From positions 13,702,001 through 13,766,000 of the forward strand of contig OX327686.1 of the NCBI GenBank assembly GCA_946807835.1: DNA of 64,000 bases, read 5' to 3'. The notes under the pieces were generated by a model. That model saw only the letters and a program-made list of their open reading frames with translations, ran no database searches and was not told the origin of the DNA. The translations under genes and the position numbers were made by a program. Origin of the DNA: Ailanthus altissimus (taxonomy: Eukaryota; Streptophyta; Magnoliopsida; Sapindales; Simaroubaceae). This document shows positions 37,278 through 48,384 of the stretch, piece after piece (position 1 is the first letter of the stretch; each line of letters starts with the position of its first letter).

Positions 37278-37749
37278 TACGATAATAAATAACAGTATGC
37301 AAAAAGTAATCTAAACGAATACTCTAGAGTACCCTGTATCAACCTATATACATGCTCTCTAACTCACTAAGCAGTGGAGTAAGTTATCTCCACACCAAAC
37401 TTTTCATATACGTATACTTGGATCTCTTTTAATTTGTAAATTCGACTCATTGATGTAGACTTATTATTTATTAATTTTTCAATAATCTAACTTTTTGCTT
37501 GTTGGTGACCATACGTAATCGGTCCAATTGACATGTGTGATTTACATCAATTCTGCGCATGATAAAATAGTTTCTGGCATCCGTTGACACTATATGTAAT
37601 CACCATTTGCATCTCTCATCATCATATTTTTTTTCAAAACGATCTTTTGTAGACCTTTAGACTTTGAAGCTCTAATTATCCTTAAGCGTTAGTATACTAA
37701 TTTCTTAGTAAAGTCCATCTTTGTAATCAAACAACCTCCCTACAAATAC
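37278..37749 (-). pseudogene. MULE transposase fragment, downstream piece
   Basis: Continues the MULE piece of 39829-40460 on the other side of the solo LTR. Minus-strand pieces read STDARNYFIMRRIDVNHTCQ (about 37560), the end of the MuDR DNA-binding domain (..K....HTC), then FGVEITYSTA and LIQGTLEYSF near 37400-37310, the segment between that domain and the catalytic MULE domain. It stops at about 37278 next to the extra-ORF remnant. The catalytic part was not found in the window. Confidence 0.7.
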
Positions 37750-39828
37750 TATTAGGGTTGGTGTTTACTTGCTATCCCTGAATGTACATATACTTGTCTA
37801 TTTATACAAGTGTATATTTTCATTAAATCTCTAATACCCATATATATGGTATTATGCATGTAACGTTACAGACATTGTACGATCTGAAAGAGTTCATATT
37901 AGATCTAAAGGAGTTTAGATAAGAGCTCATAATTAGCCATGCTAAGACATATAATTGCTAAATATTAGCACAGCTAAGTGTTAGCTGGTTATAATACTCA
38001 GCAGATTCAAGAGTTTGAGCCTTGTCTGTAATAGGACATAGACCTAGGAATATACTAGTAACTGCGTAGTTGTAAGAGTTGCAATCAGGTGCCAGAAAAT
38101 GCTAGTTACACAAGTATATTCTCGAATAATTATCCCTGATCTATTTCTGCCGATGCGGGTCTGTCGGTGAATACCTTTATATATATCAGCATATGTCGTA
38201 CTTATAGGGTATAGATGGTAATTCCTAACCGACCATGAGCTTGGAGCTCGTATTGATATATGGGTATCCAGTTAAGACTGGATATGGGACAGACTCACGA
38301 GGGCCTCTGATAGACACCCAATATAAGCCGTCAACGGAGGGTCCTCTCGAGTTGAGTAGTATACGTAGTCCTTTGACCTGAGTGCCACGATGGGCTTATA
38401 AGTGATCCACTATACTTTGGTTCCACGCATGTCACAAACTTTTCATGGTGTGACCGCTAGGTGTCGTTGGGTATGGTTCGATGCTTATGGAGTCTGGTGT
38501 GTACAGATATGAGATCCATCAACTCTCATATGGAGTTAAATATCCAGATGCTTCGAGACTGTATCTCAGAAAGTCTTGTGGCCACAAGCAATCATCCCGG
38601 AAAGAGTTTCGCTAGGGTGGAACAGTATGGCAAAGGCTTTTGCGCATATTGTTCAATGAGATACAAGTTTGGAGATAGGACATAGATGAGTACAAGGGGA
38701 TTTGACGGTGATAATCTATATCCCCAGCATATCTAAGATATCATGACGGAAAGACTATACGTATGCGTTATAACCTCAACTTGTATGGTTCAACGCGTTG
38801 ATTTGTATATCCGTAACGTGTGCGTGGGGCATAGCTCACGGACTCATGGAATAGTTCCATTTGACGAATCAGGCATAGGACCTAGGGAGTTCCGCGATAT
38901 GGAGTGTACTCGTTGTGCACTGGGGTAGCATACCGGATTAAAGTGTAATCGAGCAATATTCAACACTACTACAGGAATGCATGCATGTCTGTATTTAAGT
39001 GTTAAATACAATAATTAGTTAATAATTGTTATTTACTAATTATATTATAACACGTAGTGTATTGTGGACCCTCAGTTGAGTTTACCTAAATGTAGGATTT
39101 GGTAGGACCCATTAGGGGTAAACTTGGTAACTATTTATGAGGAGTAAAATGGTCATTTTTCACTTTAATTATTTAATAGTTAAATAATCAAAATATCTCT
39201 CTTATTATATCATATAATATATTATTATATTATTATTTATATTATATAATATATTATATTTATATTTTATTATATATATATATATATATAAAGAGAGAGA
39301 GAAAGAAATTGAGAAGGCGTGTGTAATTGTGGCCATTTGGCCAAGAAAGAGAAAAAAGAAATGGAGAGGAAGAAGAGAAGAAGAAGAAAAACAAATAGGA
39401 AAAAGTGAAATTATTTTATTTTTCTCTATACTTCCAATTGAAGCAATAGTAGATTGCTTCAAAATTTTCATTTCTTATCCTTTTGAAAAAAAGGATGAAA
39501 AACATACATCGGTCATTTTGGGGATTAAGAGTTAATCCTGTGCTAGATACCGGGCTACTGTTCTAGCTCACTAAGCCCACCATGTTGGTAACTAGAACTA
39601 CACACGAGTTGGTCTCCATGTGGACTCTAGGAATATACGTTTATAACGTTACACATTGAAGTGAGTTCTTAACCTTACTTATATATTAATGCGATGAATA
39701 TATGTTAATTATTGTGTTTATTGCAAGTTTCACGCTTCTATCAGACTTAAATATGTATTTGATATGTATTTAGGCAATAGACACAATTGCACATGCATAC
39801 ACCCACGTGTCCTAGATCTCCACCAACA
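37750..39828 (+). repeat. Solo LTR, 2.1 kb, second copy of family TGTCAGGG...CACCAACA
   Basis: From TATTAGGGTTGG (37750; changed from TGTCAGGGTCGG of the other copy) to CTCCACCAACA (39828), flanked by perfect AATAC at 37745-37749 and 39829-39833. It aligns over its whole length with 10307-12514 in opposite orientation, including TTGTGTCTATTGCCTAA and GAGACCAACTCG. A TATA run at about 39272-39292 followed by a GA-rich leader matches the promoter place in the other copy. It splits a MULE gene fragment. Confidence 0.92.
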
Positions 39829-40460
39829 AATACATCTCCAATTTCAATACATGAAATCTTATTGGATATACCCAAGTTCAATAGTGGTATTATAGGAAGA
39901 AACGCAAAAGGGATTTTAGCACCGTCTCTTCTTCCATTTTCAATATTAAGAGAGAGCTATTTGAAATATAACAATGTTTGTCTTTCGATAAATCATCTAA
40001 ACTGACACATTCTTCTATATTAGCAATATTTTTAACACTATCGACATCTTCATCTGCCTCACTATCGTAGTGCGTATAAGTTGGGTCTTCGTTAAATCTT
40101 ATAGGGGAATAATGATAGTGATGTATTATATTTGTGGGCACCACAACTATTGGTATTATTAGAGTTGTGTAGCTTACTTGGTTGCTATTTCTTACAGACA
40201 TGAAATGCTATAATTAGGTGGTTGATTATAAATGGGCGTCTGTGTATCCTCTTCATATATGGGAGCTCTGAAATCCATTGTTACACATAGATGATAGAAC
40301 AATCTTCTATTAGCCTCCAAAAAGAATCAAACATCGTTATTATTTCTAATCTCAATCAGTCTCAACTTATAACTCATTGCATCAATTGAGATTTTTAAAG
40401 TCGCCTTATATTCCATATTGTCAACTCTTGCACAATACACAATATTTAAAAAATCTTTAT
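39829..40460 (-). pseudogene. MULE transposase N-terminus, broken
   Basis: From an ATG at about 40460 the minus strand reads MNYKDFLNIVYCARVD, RLIEIRNNNDV, a stop, FFLEANRRLFYHL and MDFRAP, then an acidic stretch (DSEADEDVDSV), the typical N-terminus of plant Mutator-like transposases. It runs into the solo LTR and resumes at 37749. The stop in NNNDV/FFLEA and others make it dead. 40461-41439 upstream holds no recognised gene, only a GC-richer patch near 40660-40740 with inverted GCGCGGCACATTCTTGC-like text. Confidence 0.65.
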
Positions 40461-41439
40461 AATTCATATTATTCAGAATTGAATACCAAAGTTATTATAG
40501 TCAATATATCACTTAACCCCATCACTTGAGCTCTCTTACATTCTCTCAAAATAAACAATAATTAACTCATACTCCATAAATCCTAAAATATTAAAAAATC
40601 ATTCAAATTATTCAAAAATCATTATTTGAAAAAGTTGCGTGAAATTATAAAGTAGCATGTGAGGCGTGACAACTGGGTATGTCGCGCCTTCATTCTTGCG
40701 AGCGAGAATGTGCCCTTTGCGCGGCACATTCTTGCTTATGCAAATTTTTGCACAAATATGATTTTTTATATTCAACTTAGATTTTGCATATTTTCTCTTT
40801 CATCACCTCATTTCTCTCTAAAACTTCACCATATTATACTCGAATTATATTTTGATACTAAAACATTTCAATAAGCACAACTTCAAAAAATTCTATCATT
40901 TCAACTTATATATACAATATAATATACATTATATGATAATAGAAAAATGTCTTACCTTTATAAATAATTTATAACTTCAAATCTACTTATTTTGAATATT
41001 GAAGTTTAATTTTAAAGATGGTTGCTAAAATTTGATTCGGTTTTATGTTTTTGGTTTTTAAATTTCTTATTTATCATTATATTGTACATACGATGGTAAA
41101 TATGTCTATTTTCATTCATTTAACTAATAAAGATTAACCTTCTACTTTGTAGTTAAAAAAGAAAATTGATTAAAATTAATGGCCAATTCTAAAAAATTCT
41201 CAAATTTATTTGATAAATATAAGGTGGTGTTAATTAATCTAACAAAAATGAAGCTGCCAAGAATATAGCTTTAGCATAAATGGCAATCATAATCAAAAGG
41301 GCAGTACAAAACCACCAACAAAAATTTCAAATTATCTATGAAAATAGTGCCACAAACAGCACGCCCAAGATAATCTCAAAAAAGTGCATTAAAATTAGCT
41401 TTACGTACATTAGCCAGAGTTGTTTCCCTTTGCGGAGAA

Positions 41440-44056
41440 TTACCAGAGTCTTTCACGGCGTAAGATGCCGGATCCATATGTGGACTGTACCATTCGTATG
41501 AACAACGGAAGTTGCAGCTTTGCAAATGTGCTCACCGGGAAAAAAACCAATAAGATAATTGGAATGTAAGCCCATTTGCCACCTCTCACTGAGTGCGATG
41601 AACAAAGATGCACCGAAGGCCACCATCATGGTGAGAATGGCAAAGAAAAAGAAAAGTGAACCAAGACCTATAATTAATCTCTTAGGTAGTGGTCGGAGGA
41701 AAATTTCTACTTCATTTCGCGCAGTTAAAATAGACAGGAACATCAGCAGGGAAGTCAATGAAGAAAACAAAGCTATTGCATCTGAAATAGCAAAAACCGC
41801 GAACGAGTTGTTCCCTAAAAAAATTGGAATCCCTTTGTCGTTTGAGTTGCCGCCAGGTACAGTAAAAGCAGCGGCAAACACTACAGTGGCAATAAGTGTC
41901 GAAACAACCATGCAAGAATTTGATGTATCTTTCATCCACTTCTCTCCTTCCTGAGCTAACTCCTTGTGCTCTTCTCTGAAAACTTCCATGGCTGTTTTAC
42001 CATCCTTGTCTGTAAATCAAGAAAAATATTAAAAGTATACATATATGTTAGTAGACTACACATAACCATATTTCTAGATTCATCACCTTAAACCACTGCA
42101 ACTCTCTCTGCATTTTTAGAGCTGCGCCACAAACGGATGAAAGTGCAAACGAAGGTGCCAACCTTGCGGCGAGGTGGGAAAAGGTGCTAGCTGCTGGTTC
42201 AGTATCCTAAAAAATTAACTCGTGTGTTATTAGGGGCATCTCCTTAATTAGATTGAATATCTTCTCTTGCCGACATTCTATAGAAAGTTGCAATATGTTC
42301 CCTCTATCTTTTAGGTTGCGAGAAAGCAGCAGATCAGGAAAATGTTGAAGACAGATCCTTGCCATTTCAACTGCCCCTTTCATCGTGCTAATCCGCAGAA
42401 CATTTTGAAGAAAAAGGTTGATCTGCTGAAAGGTCAAGCTAGAAACCTCCATGCAAACATACGTTACTAGTTCATCAACACACGCGTTTCAACTTGGCGT
42501 CTCGAGCTTGTTTTAGACCGGGTACTGCAAGTGAAGATCGAATAAATTAAATATACGTAAAAGCTATAACATTGATGGGCGACTTATCTATGTAAGGTTC
42601 CTTACTCAATTCTTCAACAGCTTTCCAGAGTAATCTTCTTAACCGCTGGCTCACTGCATCAAAAACAAAGTGTTACACGATTCCGCATAAGCACACATTT
42701 GTATTTTGCATTAATTAATTATTGTAAAAATTGTGCTGACCACGGCGGAGTGATGATGTTCACTTTATTCATACAGTGAAGGAAGCATTGCCAAGTAATT
42801 TGGTATGTAATGGTTAGAAACACTTAAAAAGAAGCCAAGAAAATTTCTTTATACAACTCATTCCAACAAATTTCCATGATGCACAAACGCAAACTATTAT
42901 AGGATTTAATCTAGAATTTCCTAATAAATTTGACAAACTTTTCCAAAAATAAATAATTTTATTGAAACTAATATCAAATTTGCTCACCTTTTCTTATAAA
43001 TCTTCTTGGTCGTGTTGAGGCAGCATTTTCAGAAAGACCTTCCGCGTCTCCAAGGGATTCCTCTATATCCAGTATCACTGAGTATGGTGGTGCATATATG
43101 TTTTCGACATGAACAACTTAGAGTAGTAGTGAATAATTTCATCAGTAGAAGACCGACCTTGCACATAATGACCGATATCAAATGTGCATTTAAAAGGAAA
43201 AAAGTTATCGAGTTAAAAGATACCTACATTGATACATTATTCTTTCCCAAATTGTAATTTTACTTCCGCTGAGGAAGTCTGAAGAACATGCTGCCAAGTA
43301 GCGGAGAAGATGATGCCCGTCTTCGTTGGTAGTAAATGCTAAGTTGGGATATTTTCCAAGTAGATATAAGGTTATATCTATTGAAATAAGAAAATAATAA
43401 AAGGAAATGTGATTATAATAACATTATACGAGAGAGTAATTGATAATTTCCCCAAACTAAATAATAAAATGAATAAGTAATCTATATAACAAGTGCTTAT
43501 GTTGATTTCTTAGTAATTTCTCACCATGAAAACCTGCAGCTGTTAGCATACAAACCACGTTACTAGACATGGGACCAGTGAAGGGAAAGCTAGGAGGCTC
43601 ATCTCTGGTTACCAAACTAAGGTACCACGTCATCTCCTTGCTTGGACGGGCTAGAGAACTGAGAAGTGGAGTGTATCTGTCTTTTCTCATTATTTGTGGA
43701 AGCGCGGAGTTTTTTCTAACCAATGCCTTTGCGGTCTTTAAGCTTCCACCTAGGGCAACATAGTGCAGGGCCGTGTATCCTTTGATACTTTGCACTGCAA
43801 GTGCTTCCGGCGGTAAAACTTTCAGTAGGTTCTGAACGAATTGCCATTGACATTTTCTTGCCGCAACTAGCAGAACAGTTAGACCTTGGATAGTGATCCT
43901 TGTTGTCAATGCATTTTGATCACGCTCGATAAAATTTCTAGCAGATTCCCAGTCTCCTCGCATTGCAGCTTGGAACAATGGTCGATAGTAATTATGCGAG
44001 GTTCCCCTAGCTTTAGCAACCATTAACAACATTGCAAGTTTTGCTAAGCCATTCAA
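41440..44056 (-). pseudogene. Ankyrin-repeat/PGG membrane protein gene, six exons, disabled
   Basis: Likely exons: 44056-43525, 43377-43228, 43077-42988, 42653-42606, 42524-42087 and about 42004-41440, all with GT/AG borders. Exon 1 has ankyrin repeats (PLFQAAMRGDWESA, GYTALHYVALGGSLKTAKAL). The last exon has the PGG domain with FTVPGGN, LLMFLSILTAR and four hydrophobic segments. Such proteins (ITN1/ACD6 kind) sit in membranes and act in stress, salt or defence signalling. Three lesions: a 1-nt frameshift near 42480, an in-frame TAG at 42207-42209, and a frameshift in the last exon after SERWQMG, past which another frame gives LLVFFPVSTFAKLQ and VQSTYGSGIL up to a TAA at 41440-41442. The first exon upstream of 44056 was not found. 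Related fragment at 3-191. Assembly error is an alternative for single lesions, less so for three. Confidence 0.8.
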
Positions 44057-44636
44057 TTGATGTACTGTATACTATTTAGGAAGATTACCGATATAGTTTT
44101 TTTAAACTACAAGAAACTCCCTGAAAATTTCAAAAACATAATAAGAGATTTTAACTGATATTAACAAAAATATAAATAACAAAAATCACCCCTTCCAAAA
44201 AGGTTTTTGGTCTTTGTAATTCTACGTAGTTTCAAAATATTGTAAAAACGTAATTGATAGTTCTTCAAAAATATTTGTTGAAGTAATATTATATACATAA
44301 ATCGTTTTCAAGAGCAAATGCGAGTGCGGTATTTTAGTTCTAATGTTCTTGACATAATATTCTAATAGATAAAGGAAATCACATATAATATATTTTATGT
44401 AAATTTCGTAGAGCAAGAAAAATTTATTGAAAGATTAAAAAGAGTGAATTACAAATTGGGAGAACATAATGAGCCTTACCCCATTAAATGCTCATAAACT
44501 CAAAATGAAAAAAAAAAAAAGAATAGAAAGTTTTAGCAAGATTACAGCTATTTAAAATGGATCAATGAAATTCGTAATTAGGGTAGCCATTGGTATCATT
44601 ATGCAACAAATATAAAATTTCAGATGGTGGACGCAC

Positions 44637-46653
44637 TCACCATTTAAGATCATCAAAGTTCAATATAACGTTTGTCAAGCAATCCGTAATACTGTTGTTT
44701 TCTCTAAATGAATGAATGAAGCGAAAATGTATATAAGACATACACCATTGACAATTCTTCCATCTAGTAATAAGATTCCAAGGAAAAATCAACTTAGGAT
44801 TAGAAAAGAGATTAATGAGGAGCGAAGAATTAGTTTCTAGAATCAATTTATACCAACCACGAGCATAGGCTATTTCAATAGCCATGATCGCTCCCATTAT
44901 TTTAGCATAGAAAGCCATCTCAATCTGTAACGGATAAGAAAAGCCACCAAGGAAAGTACCTTCATCATCGCGAAAAACTCCTCTACAAGCTGCTCTTCCT
45001 GGATTACCTTTAGAAAGTTCGTCTATATTTACTTTAATCCATCCTTCTGGGGGGAGATTCCAGGAGATCATAGAAATTTTTGGACCGTGCCCAAGATTAG
45101 AGTTTAAACTCAAACCCTCTAAGATAAATCGATCTTCTCCAAAAGAGATATATCCAGGACATAAATCCGCGAGGAATCTAATATGAGCGAGGCAATCTGC
45201 TTTAAATCTATGTAAAGTGAAACCCACCTTATCAAACCAAAGGCGATTACGACAACGCCAAATGAAATATAACAAGTATGTTGCAGATAAAAGCTAAATG
45301 TTATACAACCGAGGGTTGAAAGACTTAGCAAGAATTGTAGATCATAGATCTATAATTGAGATGTCATTCGAAATGTGTGTTCGAAAATTATGGGCAAGCC
45401 AACCCCAGAGATCCTTAGAAGAAGGACAGAAAATAAATAAATGATCTACCGATTCATAATCTTTCAAACAAAAAGAGCAAGTCGAAACAATGCAAATACC
45501 ACGAGATCTCAGAACCATATCTGTTGGGAGAAGGTATTGTAGCAGACGCCACATGAAAATACTAATCTTTGGGGGAAAGAAATTCTTTCAAAGAGAAGAT
45601 AAAATCACATTGGAGGTGGTATGATTCTGAATAAAAGTATAACTCTCCTTTAATGACAAGAATCCATCCTGAGAAGAAGTTCAAATAAATTTATCATCCA
45701 TCTGGTTCGAAGGTAAAATAATACCAGAAATTTGCTCTTTCAAATGAGGAAAAACATTATAAAAAAATTTTTGGCATATTCTATCTTCCTTAATAAATAA
45801 CATCAACAACCTTACACTGAAGGTTTAGGGAGCCTTGCAAATCTCAGGGTATAATAGGTTTGTCAAGCCAATTATCAAACCAAAAATTAATAGAAGTGTC
45901 ATTATCGATAATCCACTGAGACCCCATATGGAAATACGATAGGATAGCCTTGAACCCTGACCAAATAGAAGAACATATATAGGAGTTATTTTTGTTGCTA
46001 AATTCATAATGCCCTTTAAGGAAGTTTAAGCAAAAAGTTGTTGAATTGTGAGTATCCCAAAGGAATTTAAGTAGGCAAGCTTTATTCAAAACATCAAGTC
46101 ATTGAACCCCGACTCCTCCATCCTTTTTAGGCAAGTAGAGATGATTTCAAGAAACTAAAGTCATTTTTCGATTAGTATGATCACCAGGAATAATAAAATT
46201 TTGAGCACAACCATGTAATTTTTTCGAGAGGAAGATTGGCCAAAGTTAGACTGGCCAAAGTTAGACTTTAAAACTATGCAACAATATACTTTGAAACACC
46301 GTACGAACCAATTTAATTCTCCCTGCCATAGATAAAAATTTTCCCTTCCAACCTGCAAGATGTGCAGTAGCCTTGTCTGTAAGGATTTGCAAATGATGAG
46401 CTCGTGGACAACCCTTAAAAATAGGCACCCCCAAGTAATTAAAAGAAAGGCAACCTTGAGAAAAACTTAGAAAGTCTGAAATTTTCTAATAACGAATGAT
46501 TTCCTAAGAAAGAAATTACTTTTTTCTTTGTTAACCATCTTTCCCGAGGTTAAGCTATAAACATCAATAAAAGTCATAAAAGTAGTGAGAGATTTACGAT
46601 CACTTCTACAAAATACAAAGACATCATCTATATATATATATATATATATATAA

Positions 46654-46660
<7 letters not shown>
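44637..46660 (-). pseudogene. L1-type LINE ORF2 remnant (end of RT to RNase H)
   Basis: Minus strand, in order: the end of the RT active site (DDVFVFCRSDRKSL, 46630-46590) and TSGKMVNKEKS; RT thumb text near 46330-46200; SIWSGFKAILSYFHMGSQW (about 45950); a zinc-binding zf-RVT segment (45554-45342) with C-x2-C...H.....C in CSFCLKDYESVDHLFIFC; and a plant-type RNase H (RVT_3) at about 45060-44640 with WIKVNIDELSKGNPGRAACR. In RNase H the usual AE is AK and the usual ETDS is ETNS, so two catalytic acids are lost. The 5' part is missing upstream of the (TA)n tract, as is common for LINEs. No poly(A) tail or target duplication could be placed. Confidence 0.85.

Positions 46661-46694
<34 letters not shown>
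46628..46694. repeat. (TA)n microsatellite at the broken end of the LINE
   Basis: Two TA runs split by a short AATC piece, directly at the codons before the two aspartates of the L1 RT active site, and followed within 20 bp by a solo LTR. Confidence 0.9.
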
Positions 46695-46698
<4 letters not shown>

Positions 46699-46714
46699 AA
46701 TCATTTACGGTACA

Positions 46715-47579
46715 TGTTGAGGGAGGAAATGCCCTTCTCCCTCTCGAGGTTATATTGAAGCGAAGAACCTCAAGTTCAACCTAGAACTCTAACTTCTTTG
46801 AGCAGCGGAATAACCTTTTAATCAAGCAAAAAATAATAAAAATCCAAAACAGAAAACAAAAGAGTACAACACAATCTTACGTGGTTCGGTCAATTGCCTA
46901 CGTCCAAAGTGGATCTAAGAATTCTAACATCTCTTATTAACTCTCTAGAGATATTACAAAAAAAACCCAATCTGAAGAATCCTTAAAATGACCTAATATT
47001 TAGTGAACCCTTACTCTACCATGAACAATGATCACCTAAACGACGGTTCCACCCTAGCACACACAAGCACTTAGTGTCTACCTAATTCTTCCCCTCTCTT
47101 AGAGTCTCTCTTAATGCTTAATCTCAACTAAAGGATTTATAAGTGTTTATATAGTGTGTATTTTATGCCTACTAACCCTATTCTTTGTTGGAGTAAGAGT
47201 TCACTCGTTTTGGAAGTTCAAAACTTCTCAAAATTCAAAATCTGGATGAAAAACGGACATCTTCATGCGTTCTGGCGTTGCGGCGCTCGTCTCTGGGTGC
47301 CGTGGCGTTGGCCGAAATAGCCCCCATTGCCGCGGCACTGGGCTTCTGTAATGGGCGCCGTGGTGCTCAGCCCTGAGCGCTCAAGCCTGGCAGCTTTCTC
47401 TTGCGTTTTCTTGCTTCCTTTGCGTCTTTGAGTCCTGTTTCGCTTCCCGTTTCGTGTCCCACACATCCCAGACTTCTTCATACGTGTCCTACACGTTCTA
47501 AACTTCTTGTGACTCTTCACTTTGATATTTATCTCAATTCTTATCTAACTAAAATTATTGAATCACCAATTTTTTAACA
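46715..47579 (-). repeat. Solo LTR, 0.87 kb, copia type
   Basis: TG/CA ends: TGTTGAGGGAGGAAATG at 46715 and TTTTTTAACA ending at 47579. Flanks are GTACA (46710-46714) and ATACA (47580-47584), four of five matching. Read on the minus strand it starts TGTTAAAAAATTGGTGATTC and carries GACCGAACCACGTAAG and GGTTATTCCGCTGC, text I know from plant copia LTRs. A TATA-like TATATAAACA (minus, near 47141) has a GC-rich palindrome-like array upstream (47265-47390). No coding inside. Confidence 0.8.
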
Positions 47580-48110
47580 ATACATAATATAATACATGTA
47601 CTTTTGAACCACATCAATGCAGATGTAGTCACATTTGAGATTAAATATTAAATATTTTTATAGCATTTTTTTATTTTTAACGTAATAAAAAATTTACATT
47701 GCATTTTTCTATTAAATCATAAACTCTAAATTTGAATCCTCCGAGAGATAAGATTCATAGTCTAATCTTTAATAGACAACAATTAATCTAAATTTCTTTT
47801 ATTAAACTCCCATCAATCACTCATAAGTCTTCCTTTTACGTACGTGTCATCAAAATCATTACAAAATATTGATGCATGCTTCGCTTTACATCACTTGTGT
47901 TAGATGTAGAGTAGAGAGGTGACGAGTCATTAACTTCAGCGAAATATACATATATAAAAGTAATTCTACATATATAGTTTAAATTATATTTAATATTCAA
48001 CGTCACATGTGATATATTATTTATCACATAAATGATCAATTAAATAATTAAAATTATTCAACTATTTGATGAATTTCATATCATTTTATTCAACAAGTTT
48101 TGGAATACAT
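47580..48110. other. No gene recognised
   Basis: AT-rich spacer between the solo LTR and the short minus-strand ORF at 48.1 kb. Confidence 0.5.
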
Positions 48111-48111
48111 T

Positions 48112-48384
48112 TTAAAATGCATTGTGATGACTTTCTGGAGTAGTCCCTATTTCAGAAGCTGCAGTCTCAGCTTCAGAAGGCCCTGATTGAGACGCTTCCT
48201 CGATTGCCGGTTGAGTTGCTTCTTCTTCTTGGGTTTCGGGGGACAGTACTACTTGAGTTGCTGTGTTAGACGGCGGTGCGCGTGGATCAAGATGAAGCGT
48301 TGCCCCTGACATAGAATAATTTCCTGGCAAAGAAGGATTAATACTACTTAATTGTTGATCTCCTACGCTCTCTTGCTGTGCCAT
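48112..48384 (-). CDS. Short acidic Pro/Ser/Glu-rich protein, 90 aa, unknown
   Basis: An uninterrupted frame from ATG (48384) to TAA, clearly richer in G+C than its AT-rich surroundings. The protein starts MAQQESVGDQQ, has LDPRAPPSNTATQ in the middle, and an acidic, low-complexity C-terminal half (EEEATQPAIEEAS, PSEAETAASE). No signal peptide, membrane segment or known domain is visible; it looks disordered. I do not recognise it. It could be a small real gene, one exon of a larger gene, or a captured piece. Base composition and the clean frame are the only support for coding. Confidence 0.45.
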   Translation of the reverse strand: MAQQESVGDQQLSSINPSLPGNYSMSGATLHLDPRAPPSNTATQVVLSPETQEEEATQPAIEEASQSGPSEAETAASEIGTTPESHHNAF

